NCBI GenBank assembly: GCA_004298155.1
Contig: SCRD01000017.1
Coordinates: forward strand, 62,001-126,000
Direction: 5' to 3'
Length of the DNA stretch: 64,000 nt
Source: Acidobacteriota bacterium
GTDB taxonomy: Bacteria > Acidobacteriota > Terriglobia > UBA7540
A program made the translations under genes and the position numbers. Below, piece by piece: positions 17,225-26,072 of this stretch. Position 1 is the first letter of the stretch; every line of letters begins with the position of its first letter. The notes under the pieces are model-generated. The model did not search any database, had not been told where the DNA came from, and saw only the letters and a program-made list of their open reading frames with translations.

Positions 17225-19732
17225 TCAAAAGATTTCGAACCGTTCCTGATGAATGGCCGGATCGCTCTTGATCACCAGGTTCTTGCGCGTGAGCGCTTCG
17301 ATTTCCCGGATGAACGACCCGTCCTTCGATTTCAGTTCCTTGGCGACCTCGGGATTGACCCGGAGCGTCAATGTCTTGCCCTCGATTTCATCAGCCATCT
17401 TGCGCGCTTCTGCCATGATTTCGTTGGTGACGGTGCTCACGGATTTCACCCAGCCCGACCCGTTGCAGTAAGCGCAGGGGTCGCAGAGAGTGCGTTCAAG
17501 TGATTGTTTGACGCGCTTGCGCGTCACCGCTACAAGGCCGAAATCGTTGAATGAGAGTATCTTGGTCGGTGCTCGATCTCGGCGCAGAGCTTCCTCGAGC
17601 GCCTGCACCACCTTGTTGCGGTTGCGGCGCTCGTCCATGTCGATGAAGTCGATCACGATAATCCCGCCCAGGTCGCGCAGGCGGATCTGCCGCACAATCT
17701 CGTTGACCGCATCAATATTGGTCTTGACGATGGTGTCTTCAAGCCGGTTGGTTTTGCCGACGTATTTGCCGGTGTTGACGTCGATGGCCACCAGCGCCTC
17801 GGTCTGGTTGATGACGATATACCCGCCGGATTTCAGCCAGACTTTCGGTTTAAGGGCTTTGGCAATCTCATCTTCTATTCCGTGTTCTTCAAAGAGCGAT
17901 GCCAGCCGGGTGTGGAGCTTGGCGCATCCCACCAGCGACGGTTGCAGCCGATTGACAAATTCGACCACGCGCTCGTAGTCGGCCTCATTGTCGAGCCAGA
18001 TGGATTTAAAGTCGGGAGTGACGAGGTCGCGCATCAACCGCTGGGCCAGGTCGAGGTCGCGGTAAAGCAGCGCCGGGGCCTTCACCTGTTCTGCACGGGT
18101 GCGGACGTCATTCCACAGGTTTGTCAGGAACCTGAGGTCGGCCTTGATTTCTTCGTCCGTGCGGCCTTCGCCGGCCGTGCGTACAATGAAGCCTCCGGTC
18201 AGCGCCCCCTTGTGCTCCAACACAATGTTTCGCAGCCGCAGCCTTTCCTGCTCGGAGGCGATCTTGCGCGAAACCCCTATGTGAGTAATGGTCGGCATGT
18301 AGACCACATAGCGTCCAGGCAATGCCACGTGGGAAGTGATGCGGGCGCCCTTGGTCCCCAGCGGCTCCTTGGCGATCTGGACAATAATTTCCTGGCCTTC
18401 TTTAAGCAGTTCAGAAATCAGCAGTCCCTGCTGGCCACCGGGCCGCGAAGACTCGCGCTCACGGCTCGTATTGCGGCGTGAATGTCTGCCTGTGCGGCGG
18501 CGTCCGCGGCGCCCCCTGCGTGGCGCAAAATGCGGCCGCGCGTGAGGTTCGCGCAGCGTGAAAGACCGCTCGGAAGACTCACCGGTCGCTTCAGACGTTC
18601 CGTCGGCCTGCTCCTCTGTTCCGGGACCGTCTTCGGTTTCGGAACCCTCGTCCGGCGCAAGCGATTCTTCCGGCCCGGAGTCACCGTACGATTCAGCCGA
18701 GAAGGCATCTTCGGCCTGCGATTCTTCTGGTTCGGCTTCGGCTGCCAGGTCCGTGTAGTGCTCCGGCTCCTCATCTCTATGCCCCGCATGGTCTGCAGGC
18801 GAAAGATCCTGGACATGAGCGGGGAAAGCAGTGGAATCCGACTCCCACTGTTTTTCGCTGCTTTTGCCGCCAATTCCGCTCTTCACTTCCACCGGGGGCT
18901 CCGTAACCTGAAAATCTTCAGCCCGGCCGGCATCGGATGCGGAGGCATTGAAATCTGTCGTGCCTCGTGAAGATGTGAATTCTGAGCCGGAACCCCCAGC
19001 AGCGTTCCTGGCAGTGTCTGCTGAAGACGCTGATTCCTCTGTGGAAGGGTGCCGGTGCCTGGCCAGGGATTCACCCGGCAGAATTTCAAAATCATCTGAT
19101 TCCGCCTTGCGTTCCGGACCGGGAGTTTCGGCCGGCGGCTCAGCGTGGCGTTCCTGGCGACGGTCGCCAAAACCTCCGCGTCCGCGACGGCCGCGGCGCC
19201 TGCGTCCACGATGAGAGCGGCGATGGAAGTCCCCTCCCTCACCATAGGGTTCTGTGTGAGGGCCAGAGTGGCGCGGTGGCGCGGAATCCGTAGGCGGGGG
19301 CTGGACGGCTGCCGTGACGGCCGGCCTTTCGTGCGCCTCCGCTGGTTCCGCTGCCTCGTCGCCCGCTGGGACGTGGCGGCCGGCCTCAGGTTTCTCCGGG
19401 GCGGCCGCGGCCCCTGCTTCGGCTGCGGGCTTCCTGGGCTCAACCTCGATTGTTGCCCCCCGTGCCTGCGATTCGTCCAGGACGCCTTCAAACTCATCCT
19501 GGTCCTGGAGAGAGAAATCGGAAACGTACAGGAAGGCATCCCGTTCGAGCCCGATATCGACGAAAGCCGATTGCATCCCGGGAAGCACGCGGTTGACGCG
19601 GCCCTTGTAAATTCCGCCCACCAGGCCGACGTCGGTGTCGCGCTCAAAATAAACTTCTACCAGTTGGCCGTCTTCACACACGGCAACCTTCGTCTCGTGC
19701 GGAGACGATGAAATAAACATCTCCTTGTTCAT
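17225..19732 (-). CDS. rng: Ribonuclease E/G family protein with a large insertion in the S1 domain
   Basis: The start at 19732 follows AAGGAG with 6 nt spacing and reads MNKEMFISSS. Residues about 35-73 are the first half of the S1 domain (GIYKGRVNRVLPGMQSAFVD), and the second half resumes at residue 437 (LLISELLKEGQEIIVQI). Between them lie about 355 low-complexity residues rich in Glu, Ser, Gly and Arg, including RRGRRRRGRRGRGG-like basic blocks. The catalytic part is complete, with GIIVIDFIDMDERRN and the zinc-link CDPCAYC. It processes rRNA and degrades mRNA. It is the last gene of the mre-mrd cluster, where rng is often found. Confidence 0.93.
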   Translation of the reverse strand: MNKEMFISSSPHETKVAVCEDGQLVEVYFERDTDVGLVGGIYKGRVNRVLPGMQSAFVDIGLERDAFLYVSDFSLQDQDEFEGVLDESQARGATIEVEPRKPAAEAGAAAAPEKPEAGRHVPAGDEAAEPAEAHERPAVTAAVQPPPTDSAPPRHSGPHTEPYGEGGDFHRRSHRGRRRRGRRGRGGFGDRRQERHAEPPAETPGPERKAESDDFEILPGESLARHRHPSTEESASSADTARNAAGGSGSEFTSSRGTTDFNASASDAGRAEDFQVTEPPVEVKSGIGGKSSEKQWESDSTAFPAHVQDLSPADHAGHRDEEPEHYTDLAAEAEPEESQAEDAFSAESYGDSGPEESLAPDEGSETEDGPGTEEQADGTSEATGESSERSFTLREPHARPHFAPRRGRRGRRRTGRHSRRNTSRERESSRPGGQQGLLISELLKEGQEIIVQIAKEPLGTKGARITSHVALPGRYVVYMPTITHIGVSRKIASEQERLRLRNIVLEHKGALTGGFIVRTAGEGRTDEEIKADLRFLTNLWNDVRTRAEQVKAPALLYRDLDLAQRLMRDLVTPDFKSIWLDNEADYERVVEFVNRLQPSLVGCAKLHTRLASLFEEHGIEDEIAKALKPKVWLKSGGYIVINQTEALVAIDVNTGKYVGKTNRLEDTIVKTNIDAVNEIVRQIRLRDLGGIIVIDFIDMDERRNRNKVVQALEEALRRDRAPTKILSFNDFGLVAVTRKRVKQSLERTLCDPCAYCNGSGWVKSVSTVTNEIMAEARKMADEIEGKTLTLRVNPEVAKELKSKDGSFIREIEALTRKNLVIKSDPAIHQERFEIF
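18425..19495 (-). other. Low-complexity insertion encoded inside the RNase E/G S1 domain
   Basis: This part of rng encodes alternating acidic (Glu/Ser/Pro) and Arg/Gly-rich blocks, which look disordered and RNA-binding. E. coli RNase E has only a short loop here and keeps its disordered scaffold at the C-terminus, which this protein lacks. The insertion may serve as a displaced degradosome scaffold. Confidence 0.7.
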
Positions 19733-20012
19733 GGAAACTCCTTTATATCGGGCAATCGGCAAGGATCAATCCGCAAACGCGGAGATCAACTTCGATTGTC
19801 CCGGGTCCGGCCACACATGCCGTTTTTTTTACAGCGCACGCCTTGCCTGTCTCCGGTGATCTCCTGGAGGTCTCGGACTGGATCGTGCGCCTCGGGCAAG
19901 TGTGTTCCGGCCATACTTTGCAAAATATTCGGCTGCTTTGAGCCGTCCCATAACATCTGGGTTCGAAAACTTATTCCAAAAGCGGCTGCCACTTCTCGTG
20001 CTTAATCTTCAG

Positions 20013-21101
20013 CTAATTCACAAACCGTTGCATCTTGACGCTCATGACGAGCCCGAGCCCCAGAAAAATAAAGAGCATCGAAGACCCGCCCTCGCTCATG
20101 AGCGGTAATGGGATGCCGGTGATTGGAAACAAGCCAATCATCATCCCCACGTTCACAGCAACCTGAAAAAACAAGACCGAAGCGAATCCGATAAGGAGGA
20201 AGCTGCCCGCCCGGTCAGTCGCTGTCCGTGCGCCTTCAAGCAAGCGCAAGAGTAGAATAAAATACAGCGCAAAAACGGCCAGCGTGCCGATAAAGCCCCG
20301 CTCTTCGGCAAACGCGGCAAAGATGGCATCTGCATGGGAAACGGGGATGAACCCCAGCTGACTTTGTGTACCGTTCCCCAGCCCCCTGCCCAACAGGCCA
20401 CCTGAGCCGATTGCGATCTTTGTTTGGGTTACCTGGTAGCTGGAACCTTGGGTGTTCTGCTTGGGATGAACAAAAGCTTCCAGCCGCTCGCGCTGGTATG
20501 GACGTAACAAAAACCAGCCCGCGGGCAATGCCAATATGCCTATCAGTCCCAATACCATGATTTGCTGGCGCCGGATCCCTGCCATGAACGCCCCAGCTGC
20601 CACTATCGGCAGATAGGTCAACGCGGTCCCAAGGTCCGGCTCTAGCGCAACCAGGATTCCTGGCACGCCGGCCAGGAGCCCCAGCATCGCTAATTCTCCC
20701 CATGTGAAAGCCCTGTTTCGCCTCTTCGCGAACGCGGCTGCCACTGCCAGTATTATAACCAACTTGGCCAGTTCTGACACTTGCAAAGTGAAGCTGCCCA
20801 CCTGAATCCAGCGATGGGTCCCGGCCAGGCGCGGCCCCACCAGCAGAACGCCGCCCAGGGTCAGCACAGCGAGCAGGTAAATCCACGGAATGTGGGCCAG
20901 GACCAGATGATAATCTAACTGGCTCACAATCAGGGTCAGGGCACAGCCTAGCAGGAGCCAGTAAATCTGCTTTTGAAACTGGCCGGCGAGGGGCGTCTGA
21001 GTCGTTGTGCTGTAAATTTCAAGGAGCCCGATAGCTGCGATCAGAAGCGCCAGCCCTAGCATGGTCCAGTCGAAATCATGAAAATTAAACAACTTTCGCA
21101 T
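20013..21101 (-). CDS. rodA: Rod shape-determining SEDS glycosyltransferase RodA
   Basis: The 362-residue protein has about ten membrane segments and SEDS hallmarks: LEPDLGTALTYLPI near the middle and a C-terminal IGLFPITGIPLPLMSEGGSS loop. RodA polymerises lipid II into glycan strands during cell elongation, in complex with PBP2 encoded just upstream. I start it at 21101, 14 nt after the mrdA stop; the longer open frame to 21425 overlaps mrdA and has no family similarity. It belongs to the mreBCD-mrdA-rodA-rng operon. Confidence 0.93.
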   Translation of the reverse strand: MRKLFNFHDFDWTMLGLALLIAAIGLLEIYSTTTQTPLAGQFQKQIYWLLLGCALTLIVSQLDYHLVLAHIPWIYLLAVLTLGGVLLVGPRLAGTHRWIQVGSFTLQVSELAKLVIILAVAAAFAKRRNRAFTWGELAMLGLLAGVPGILVALEPDLGTALTYLPIVAAGAFMAGIRRQQIMVLGLIGILALPAGWFLLRPYQRERLEAFVHPKQNTQGSSYQVTQTKIAIGSGGLLGRGLGNGTQSQLGFIPVSHADAIFAAFAEERGFIGTLAVFALYFILLLRLLEGARTATDRAGSFLLIGFASVLFFQVAVNVGMMIGLFPITGIPLPLMSEGGSSMLFIFLGLGLVMSVKMQRFVN

Positions 21102-21115
21102 GTCTTGAGCCAGTC

Positions 21116-23002
21116 TCAGGGTTCCCGGTGCGCAGGCCCGGGTCTTGCCTTGCCGGTCACCTGGCTCACCAACTGGTTGGGAGTCGGGGCATTCCCTTTC
21201 TCGCGGTAATATGCCCTGATCACATCTCCGGCGATGGGCACGGCAACCGTCGAGTGTTCGCCCTGCATGACCAGAGCGGCAACCACAATATCGGGCACCG
21301 GCGAGGGAGAATAGGCGACGAACCAGGCGTTGTTCCTGAAGTCCGCATTGTGTGCAGCCGCCTGCAGGCTGGCGCTGACCACCTGAGCGGTCCCGGTTTT
21401 TCCCGCCACGTTCAGCCCCTGACACCGGGCGCCTGCTCCGGTTCCCCCGGGTTCATTCACCACGCCCCACATGGCGTCGGTCACAGCCTGAACGGTGCTC
21501 TCGTGAAGTGGAAATCGCACCGTTGAATTGGGCGGCGGATCGACTCCCAGATTTTCAAGTTCCTGGCTGGACGCCAGGTGTGGCCGCTGAAAGTTGCCGC
21601 CGGATGCAATCCCGCCAATAACATACGCAATCTGCAAGGGTGTAACCTGGACGGCGCCCTGCCCGATGGCGACGGACATGGTAACGCCAGGCCACCAGGG
21701 ATGGTGAAACACTCGCTGGACCCAGCCGGGCGAGGGTATCAAACCGGAGTCCTCATCGGGAAGATCGACGCCTGTCCGATGGCCCAGCCCCAGGCGATCG
21801 GCAAAGTAGTCGATTTTATCAATGCCCAGCATCTTGCCGAGCGTGTAAAAGTAAACGTCGCAGGAGACGACAATGCCCCTGTGGAGGTCCACGGTCCCAT
21901 GCCCGCCGTGAAGCTTCCACCACGTCCAGTCATGATAAGTATGCCCGTAAATTGTCACCTGGCCGTTGCAGAGAACTTTGAAGTCGGGCGTGATAGTCCC
22001 GGTTTCCAGCGCCGCAGTGCTTGTAACGATTTTGAAAATGGACCCCGGCGCCAATTGCGCCTGGATCGCCTTGTTCATCAAGGGGTGCAGCGGATCACTG
22101 GTGAGCTGCTTCCAGGTTGCTACGGGAATGTGATGCGTAAAATCATTGGGATCAAACGAAGGGTGGCTGGCCATGGCCAGCACTTCACCTGTGCGCGGGT
22201 CCAGCGCTACCACGGCCCCCGCCTTGTCTCCCAGCGCGGCCTCGGCCGTGAGTTGCAGATCCAGGTCCAGAGTCAGTCGCAGATCATGCCCCGGCAGAGC
22301 GTTCACTGTTCCGAGCGTTCCAACTTCCTGGCCGCGGCTGTTGACGACCACGCGCTTCATTCCGTCGCGCCCGCGGAGAATGGAGTTGTATTCTTTCTCG
22401 ATACCGAATTTCCCGATCAGGTCCCCAGGCCGATAATTCGCGCCCGGCCTGGCAAGGTCAGCCTGGGACACTTCGCCGACATAGCCCAGCACGGCAGAGG
22501 CGACACTATGCTTGGGATAGAACCGTTGCTGCGACTGGATGACGTCGATTTCAGGAAACTCGGACCGATGCGCGTCAATAAAGGCAATATCCTTCAGCGT
22601 TGCCGCCTGCTTCAGCACGATGGGCTGGTATCGCGGGAGCCGCACGGTGTGCTTGACCATATCCAGCACATCGGCAGGATCAAGTTCCAGCGCCGTGGCG
22701 ATCTTTTGGAGGTGTGCGTCATTCAGCCGCGAAGAGTTTTCGCGGTTCAGCAGGATGGTAAATGACGGGAAGTTATCAACCAGCACCCGCCCCTCGCGGT
22801 CAAGAATGCGGCCTCGCGGCGCAATCACGGGAAGGTCGCGAATCCGGTTGTGTTCCGCCTGTTCCAGCAGTTGTGTATGCTGCCCGATCTGGAGCCGCCA
22901 GTAACCTACCAGCAGACCGGCAAAGGCCGCCGCAATAAAATATTCCAGGAAGGTAATCTTCCAAGGGGGAAACCGCGCGTCCTCGGGGAATCGAACCTGC
23001 AT
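21116..23002 (-). CDS. mrdA: Penicillin-binding protein 2 (peptidoglycan transpeptidase)
   Basis: A single N-terminal membrane anchor (ITFLEYFIAAAFAGLLVGYW) is followed by the pedestal domain (ITPRGRI-like APRGRILDREGRVL at 61-74) and the transpeptidase domain. Catalytic motifs are SIFK (321-324), SCD (380-382, the SxN motif variant typical for PBP2) and KTG (535-537). It crosslinks the side wall during elongation together with RodA and MreBCD. The length of 628 is normal. The stop codon lies 14 nt before rodA. Confidence 0.94.
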   Translation of the reverse strand: MQVRFPEDARFPPWKITFLEYFIAAAFAGLLVGYWRLQIGQHTQLLEQAEHNRIRDLPVIAPRGRILDREGRVLVDNFPSFTILLNRENSSRLNDAHLQKIATALELDPADVLDMVKHTVRLPRYQPIVLKQAATLKDIAFIDAHRSEFPEIDVIQSQQRFYPKHSVASAVLGYVGEVSQADLARPGANYRPGDLIGKFGIEKEYNSILRGRDGMKRVVVNSRGQEVGTLGTVNALPGHDLRLTLDLDLQLTAEAALGDKAGAVVALDPRTGEVLAMASHPSFDPNDFTHHIPVATWKQLTSDPLHPLMNKAIQAQLAPGSIFKIVTSTAALETGTITPDFKVLCNGQVTIYGHTYHDWTWWKLHGGHGTVDLHRGIVVSCDVYFYTLGKMLGIDKIDYFADRLGLGHRTGVDLPDEDSGLIPSPGWVQRVFHHPWWPGVTMSVAIGQGAVQVTPLQIAYVIGGIASGGNFQRPHLASSQELENLGVDPPPNSTVRFPLHESTVQAVTDAMWGVVNEPGGTGAGARCQGLNVAGKTGTAQVVSASLQAAAHNADFRNNAWFVAYSPSPVPDIVVAALVMQGEHSTVAVPIAGDVIRAYYREKGNAPTPNQLVSQVTGKARPGPAHREP

Positions 23003-23246
23003 TACGAATATACTTCCGCCGGGCAGCCTTCAGAGACAAAAGAACCCGGCTCCTCTCGCGCGTCTTGATTTCCAGTCTGTGGCCAGCGCGGCAAAGAGGA
23101 TTACAAAATTTCCCCCCCCGATAACCCCCCACCTTACCACACCATGCTCAGCAAAATAAAGAAATTATCAGGCTGTGCGGCTTTCCGCACGCTGGGTTTA
23201 TCACCTTGAAGGCAACGAGGTTGGCCCTGACTCGCGAACTGGAGCT

Positions 23247-23759
23247 TCATCCCCGCTTTCTGAGTCGGTCGAACAGGGGGAACAGCATAAGGCCGAGGGC
23301 GACATTGACCAGGGTGCTGGTCAAAATGTGGAGGGGCTCAAAGGGGGCCGGCAAACCAAGCAGTTGACTGGTAATTAAGTAGACAAAACTATTGTGGACT
23401 GCAACCAGCGCCCCGATCAGGAAGCCGCGCACCAGAAGGTTATCGAATTCAAGTTTCAACCCCGCCATTGCCGCGAAGTATCCCACCAACGCTTTTGCCA
23501 TGCCCATCTGGCCCAGGTATCCGTGCGAGAGCGCGTCTTCCAGAAGCCCTACACTCATTCCAAACGCCGTGCCAAAGATCTGATTCTCACGGATCATGGG
23601 GAAATAGATAGTGACCAGCAGGGAAAGCTGAAACAGCCGGGCAACCGGCAAGGTGGGAGGCAGCGTGACTTCCAGCAGCAGGCTGGCGAAAACGATCAGC
23701 GACAGAATGCCAGGGTGGATCCGGAAAGCCTCTTTTGGTCGATGGCGATAGAGGTCCAT
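23247..23759 (-). CDS. mreD: Rod shape-determining protein MreD
   Basis: The start at 23759 (MDLYRHRPKEAFRIHPG) follows a GGGTGG motif. The 170-residue protein has about five hydrophobic segments and the MreD-like motif FGTAFGMSVGLLEDALSHGYLG. It is an inner-membrane partner of MreC and RodA. A longer open frame to 23879 would overlap mreC and lacks support. The gap to mrdA is about 244 bp, in which no gene is recognised. Confidence 0.9.
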   Translation of the reverse strand: MDLYRHRPKEAFRIHPGILSLIVFASLLLEVTLPPTLPVARLFQLSLLVTIYFPMIRENQIFGTAFGMSVGLLEDALSHGYLGQMGMAKALVGYFAAMAGLKLEFDNLLVRGFLIGALVAVHNSFVYLITSQLLGLPAPFEPLHILTSTLVNVALGLMLFPLFDRLRKRG

Positions 23760-23875
23760 TTCATCCACCCGTCTTGCAATGCGACGGTTTGCGCAACAGG
23801 ATTCCCGAAGCGAACAGCTCGTCCGCCGAATAATGCGAACTTGGTGGAGTTGTGCAGGCGTTCCCTGCACCGCCC

Positions 23876-24769
23876 TCAACGACGCTGGTGTTGCGCCACT
23901 TCTTCTTCCTGCGCCGAAGCGGGCTTGAAGAGGACCAGCACGCTTTCAAGCCGGTTGAGCGAAGCTGCCGGCTTGACGGTAATCTGGCGGTAAATGTTGC
24001 CATCTTCTGAGCGGATAACATGCCCCACCAGCAGTCCCCTGGGATAAACCTGGTCCAGGCCGGACGTGACGACGGCCTCGCCGACAGCCACTTTCTGGTC
24101 ATCCATTACGTAATGCAGGCCGCACTGGTTCCGGCCACTGCCCTTCAAAACTCCCTGGGTGCGGCTTTCTTCCAGCAGGCACCCGACTCCGCAGGTGGGG
24201 TCCGTAATCAAAAGGATCTGCGCCGTGTGGGCAAAAACTGCGGCAATCTTGCCCACCACCCCGTCCGGCGTAATGACGGGCATATCAACTTCAATGCCCG
24301 CATCCTTGCCCCGGCCGATAACGACCGTCGTGGAACCGTCCTGCGGGCTTGCGGCAATCACCTGCGCCGCGATGGTCTTATAAGGGGACTGTTCCTTAAA
24401 CTGCAGCAGCGCTTTCAGGCGGTCAGCCTCGGAAGCTTTTTCTGTAAGCTGCTGGATCCGCGCCCGCGCAACAACCAGGTCGGACCCCAGCTGCTTGTTA
24501 GCTTCCTTGTACGCCCACAGGTCGTGCACAGAAGCCCACGCTTCCACAGTACTTTCGATGGCGCCGTGAAACCCGCGTTCAAAGGGACCGAAAACTTCCG
24601 CTGCCCAGACGTTGACGAGCCTCACGTTCTGGTTTCGCGTGACCTGGATCGAGAGGAGCAGAAGCTGGCCGAGCAGAACTCCCAGCAGCACAAAAAAGGA
24701 GGTGTGCCTGGCCACGATTTCCGGCAGCCATGTTTTCTGGTCGAATTGTGTAAAGGCAGTTCGTTTCAA
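23876..24769 (-). CDS. mreC: Rod shape-determining protein MreC
   Basis: MreC features are present: an N-terminal membrane anchor (FFVLLGVLLGQLLLLSIQV), a coiled coil (about residues 75-115) and the periplasmic double beta-barrel domain (VVIGRGKDAGIEVDMPVITPDGVVGKI; LLEESRTQGVLKGSG). It links PBP2 to the cytoplasmic MreB filaments. Length of 297 residues is normal. It is separated from mreB by about 230 bp, longer than usual for this operon, which could contain an internal promoter. Confidence 0.93.
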   Translation of the reverse strand: MKRTAFTQFDQKTWLPEIVARHTSFFVLLGVLLGQLLLLSIQVTRNQNVRLVNVWAAEVFGPFERGFHGAIESTVEAWASVHDLWAYKEANKQLGSDLVVARARIQQLTEKASEADRLKALLQFKEQSPYKTIAAQVIAASPQDGSTTVVIGRGKDAGIEVDMPVITPDGVVGKIAAVFAHTAQILLITDPTCGVGCLLEESRTQGVLKGSGRNQCGLHYVMDDQKVAVGEAVVTSGLDQVYPRGLLVGHVIRSEDGNIYRQITVKPAASLNRLESVLVLFKPASAQEEEVAQHQRR

Positions 24770-25002
24770 CGCAGGCCGCTTCGATCCGTGTTCCCGCAGA
24801 TTGCCGTAGACTGCTTGAAAGCCGCGCCGTCCCGCAGACCTTGCCCGCCAATCCGGTCCGCTTCGGTTTGCGCCGGCAGAAGCGTCTCAGCGCGGAAAGG
24901 TGTACAGCAACCCTTTCGCCGGACCCTTCACAGTTCCATTCGCGGCGCCGGCTCCGTTCCTCCAGGCCATGAAACTCAGGCTCGCAGGGCCGGGAGAGCC
25001 TT

Positions 25003-26028
25003 CTATTCTATAGCAACCCGGCGCAGGAGATTAAAATCAGTTAACATTCGTCCCGTTCCCAAAACCACGGAAGCCAGCGGGTCCTCGGCAATGGAAACGG
25101 GCAGTCCGGTTTCCTCCCGAATGCGCTTGTCGAGGTTTTTCAGCAGCGCGCCTCCGCCGGTGATCACGATGCCGCGGTCCGAAATGTCCGCGGAAAGTTC
25201 CGGAGGCGTCCGTTCCAGCGCCACGCGGATGGCGTTGATAATCGTGGCGACGCATTCTGAAAGGGCATCACGGATTTCGGAATCATCGATCGTGATGGTC
25301 TTGGGGACCCCTTCCAGCAGGTGCCTTCCCTTGATCTCCATGGTCTGAGGTTTTTCCAGCGGAAACGCGGAGCCGATTTCCATTTTGATCTGCTCGGCGG
25401 TTCGCTCACCGACCAGCAGGTTGTAACGGCGCTTCAGGTAGGCGGTGATGGCCTCGTCCATCTCGTTCCCGGCAACGCGCACGGAACGGCTGTACACAAT
25501 GCCGGAAAGTGAAATCACCGCAATGTCCGTGGTGCCTCCGCCGACATCCACGATCATGCTCCCCGAAGGTTCGGTGATCGGCAGGCCCGAACCGATGGCA
25601 GCCATCATGGCCTGTTCCACCAGGAAGACTTCACTGGCCTTGGCCCGGAACGCCGAGTCCTGCACGGCGCGCTTTTCCACCTGGGTGATTTCCGAAGGCA
25701 CTCCAATCACAATGCGCGGATGCACGAAAACCTTGCGGTTGTGCGCCTTCTGGATGAAGTGATTGAGCATCTTCTCCGTCACCTTGAAGTCTGCAATCAC
25801 GCCGTCTTTCAGGGGTCGGATGGCCACAATGTTGCCGGGCGTGCGCCCCAGCATCTCCTTGGCGTCGCGTCCCACGGCCTCAATGTCGCCGTTCACCTTG
25901 TTGATGGCGACAATCGAGGGCTCGTTGACAATCACGCCTTTACCCTTGGCGTAAACCAGCGTGTTGGCTGTGCCGAGATCGATTGCCAGGTCCGATGAAA
26001 AAACACTGAAGAGAGAACGAAAACTCAT
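25003..26028 (-). CDS. mreB: Rod shape-determining protein MreB
   Basis: The 341-residue protein is a clear bacterial actin: DLGTANTLVYAKGKGVIVNEPS (phosphate 1), DVGGGTTDIAVISL (phosphate 2) and VITGGGALLKNLDKRI (adenosine motif). It forms membrane-associated filaments that organise lateral wall synthesis with MreC, MreD, PBP2 and RodA, all encoded downstream. The FecR/Ig gene ends 44 bp upstream and is likely co-transcribed. Confidence 0.97.
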   Translation of the reverse strand: MSFRSLFSVFSSDLAIDLGTANTLVYAKGKGVIVNEPSIVAINKVNGDIEAVGRDAKEMLGRTPGNIVAIRPLKDGVIADFKVTEKMLNHFIQKAHNRKVFVHPRIVIGVPSEITQVEKRAVQDSAFRAKASEVFLVEQAMMAAIGSGLPITEPSGSMIVDVGGGTTDIAVISLSGIVYSRSVRVAGNEMDEAITAYLKRRYNLLVGERTAEQIKMEIGSAFPLEKPQTMEIKGRHLLEGVPKTITIDDSEIRDALSECVATIINAIRVALERTPPELSADISDRGIVITGGGALLKNLDKRIREETGLPVSIAEDPLASVVLGTGRMLTDFNLLRRVAIE

Positions 26029-26072
26029 TCCTTTAATGAATCCCTTTCTAGAAACTGATACCGGTCCGGTTT

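Noticed and set aside
19955-20005. GGGTTCGAAAAC resembling a tRNA T-loop
   Set aside because: No 5-bp T-stem, anticodon arm or acceptor stem can be formed around it.
21102-21425. N-terminal extension of rodA
   Set aside because: It overlaps mrdA in another frame and encodes Arg/Gly-rich sequence unlike any RodA; the ATG at 21101 is the real start.
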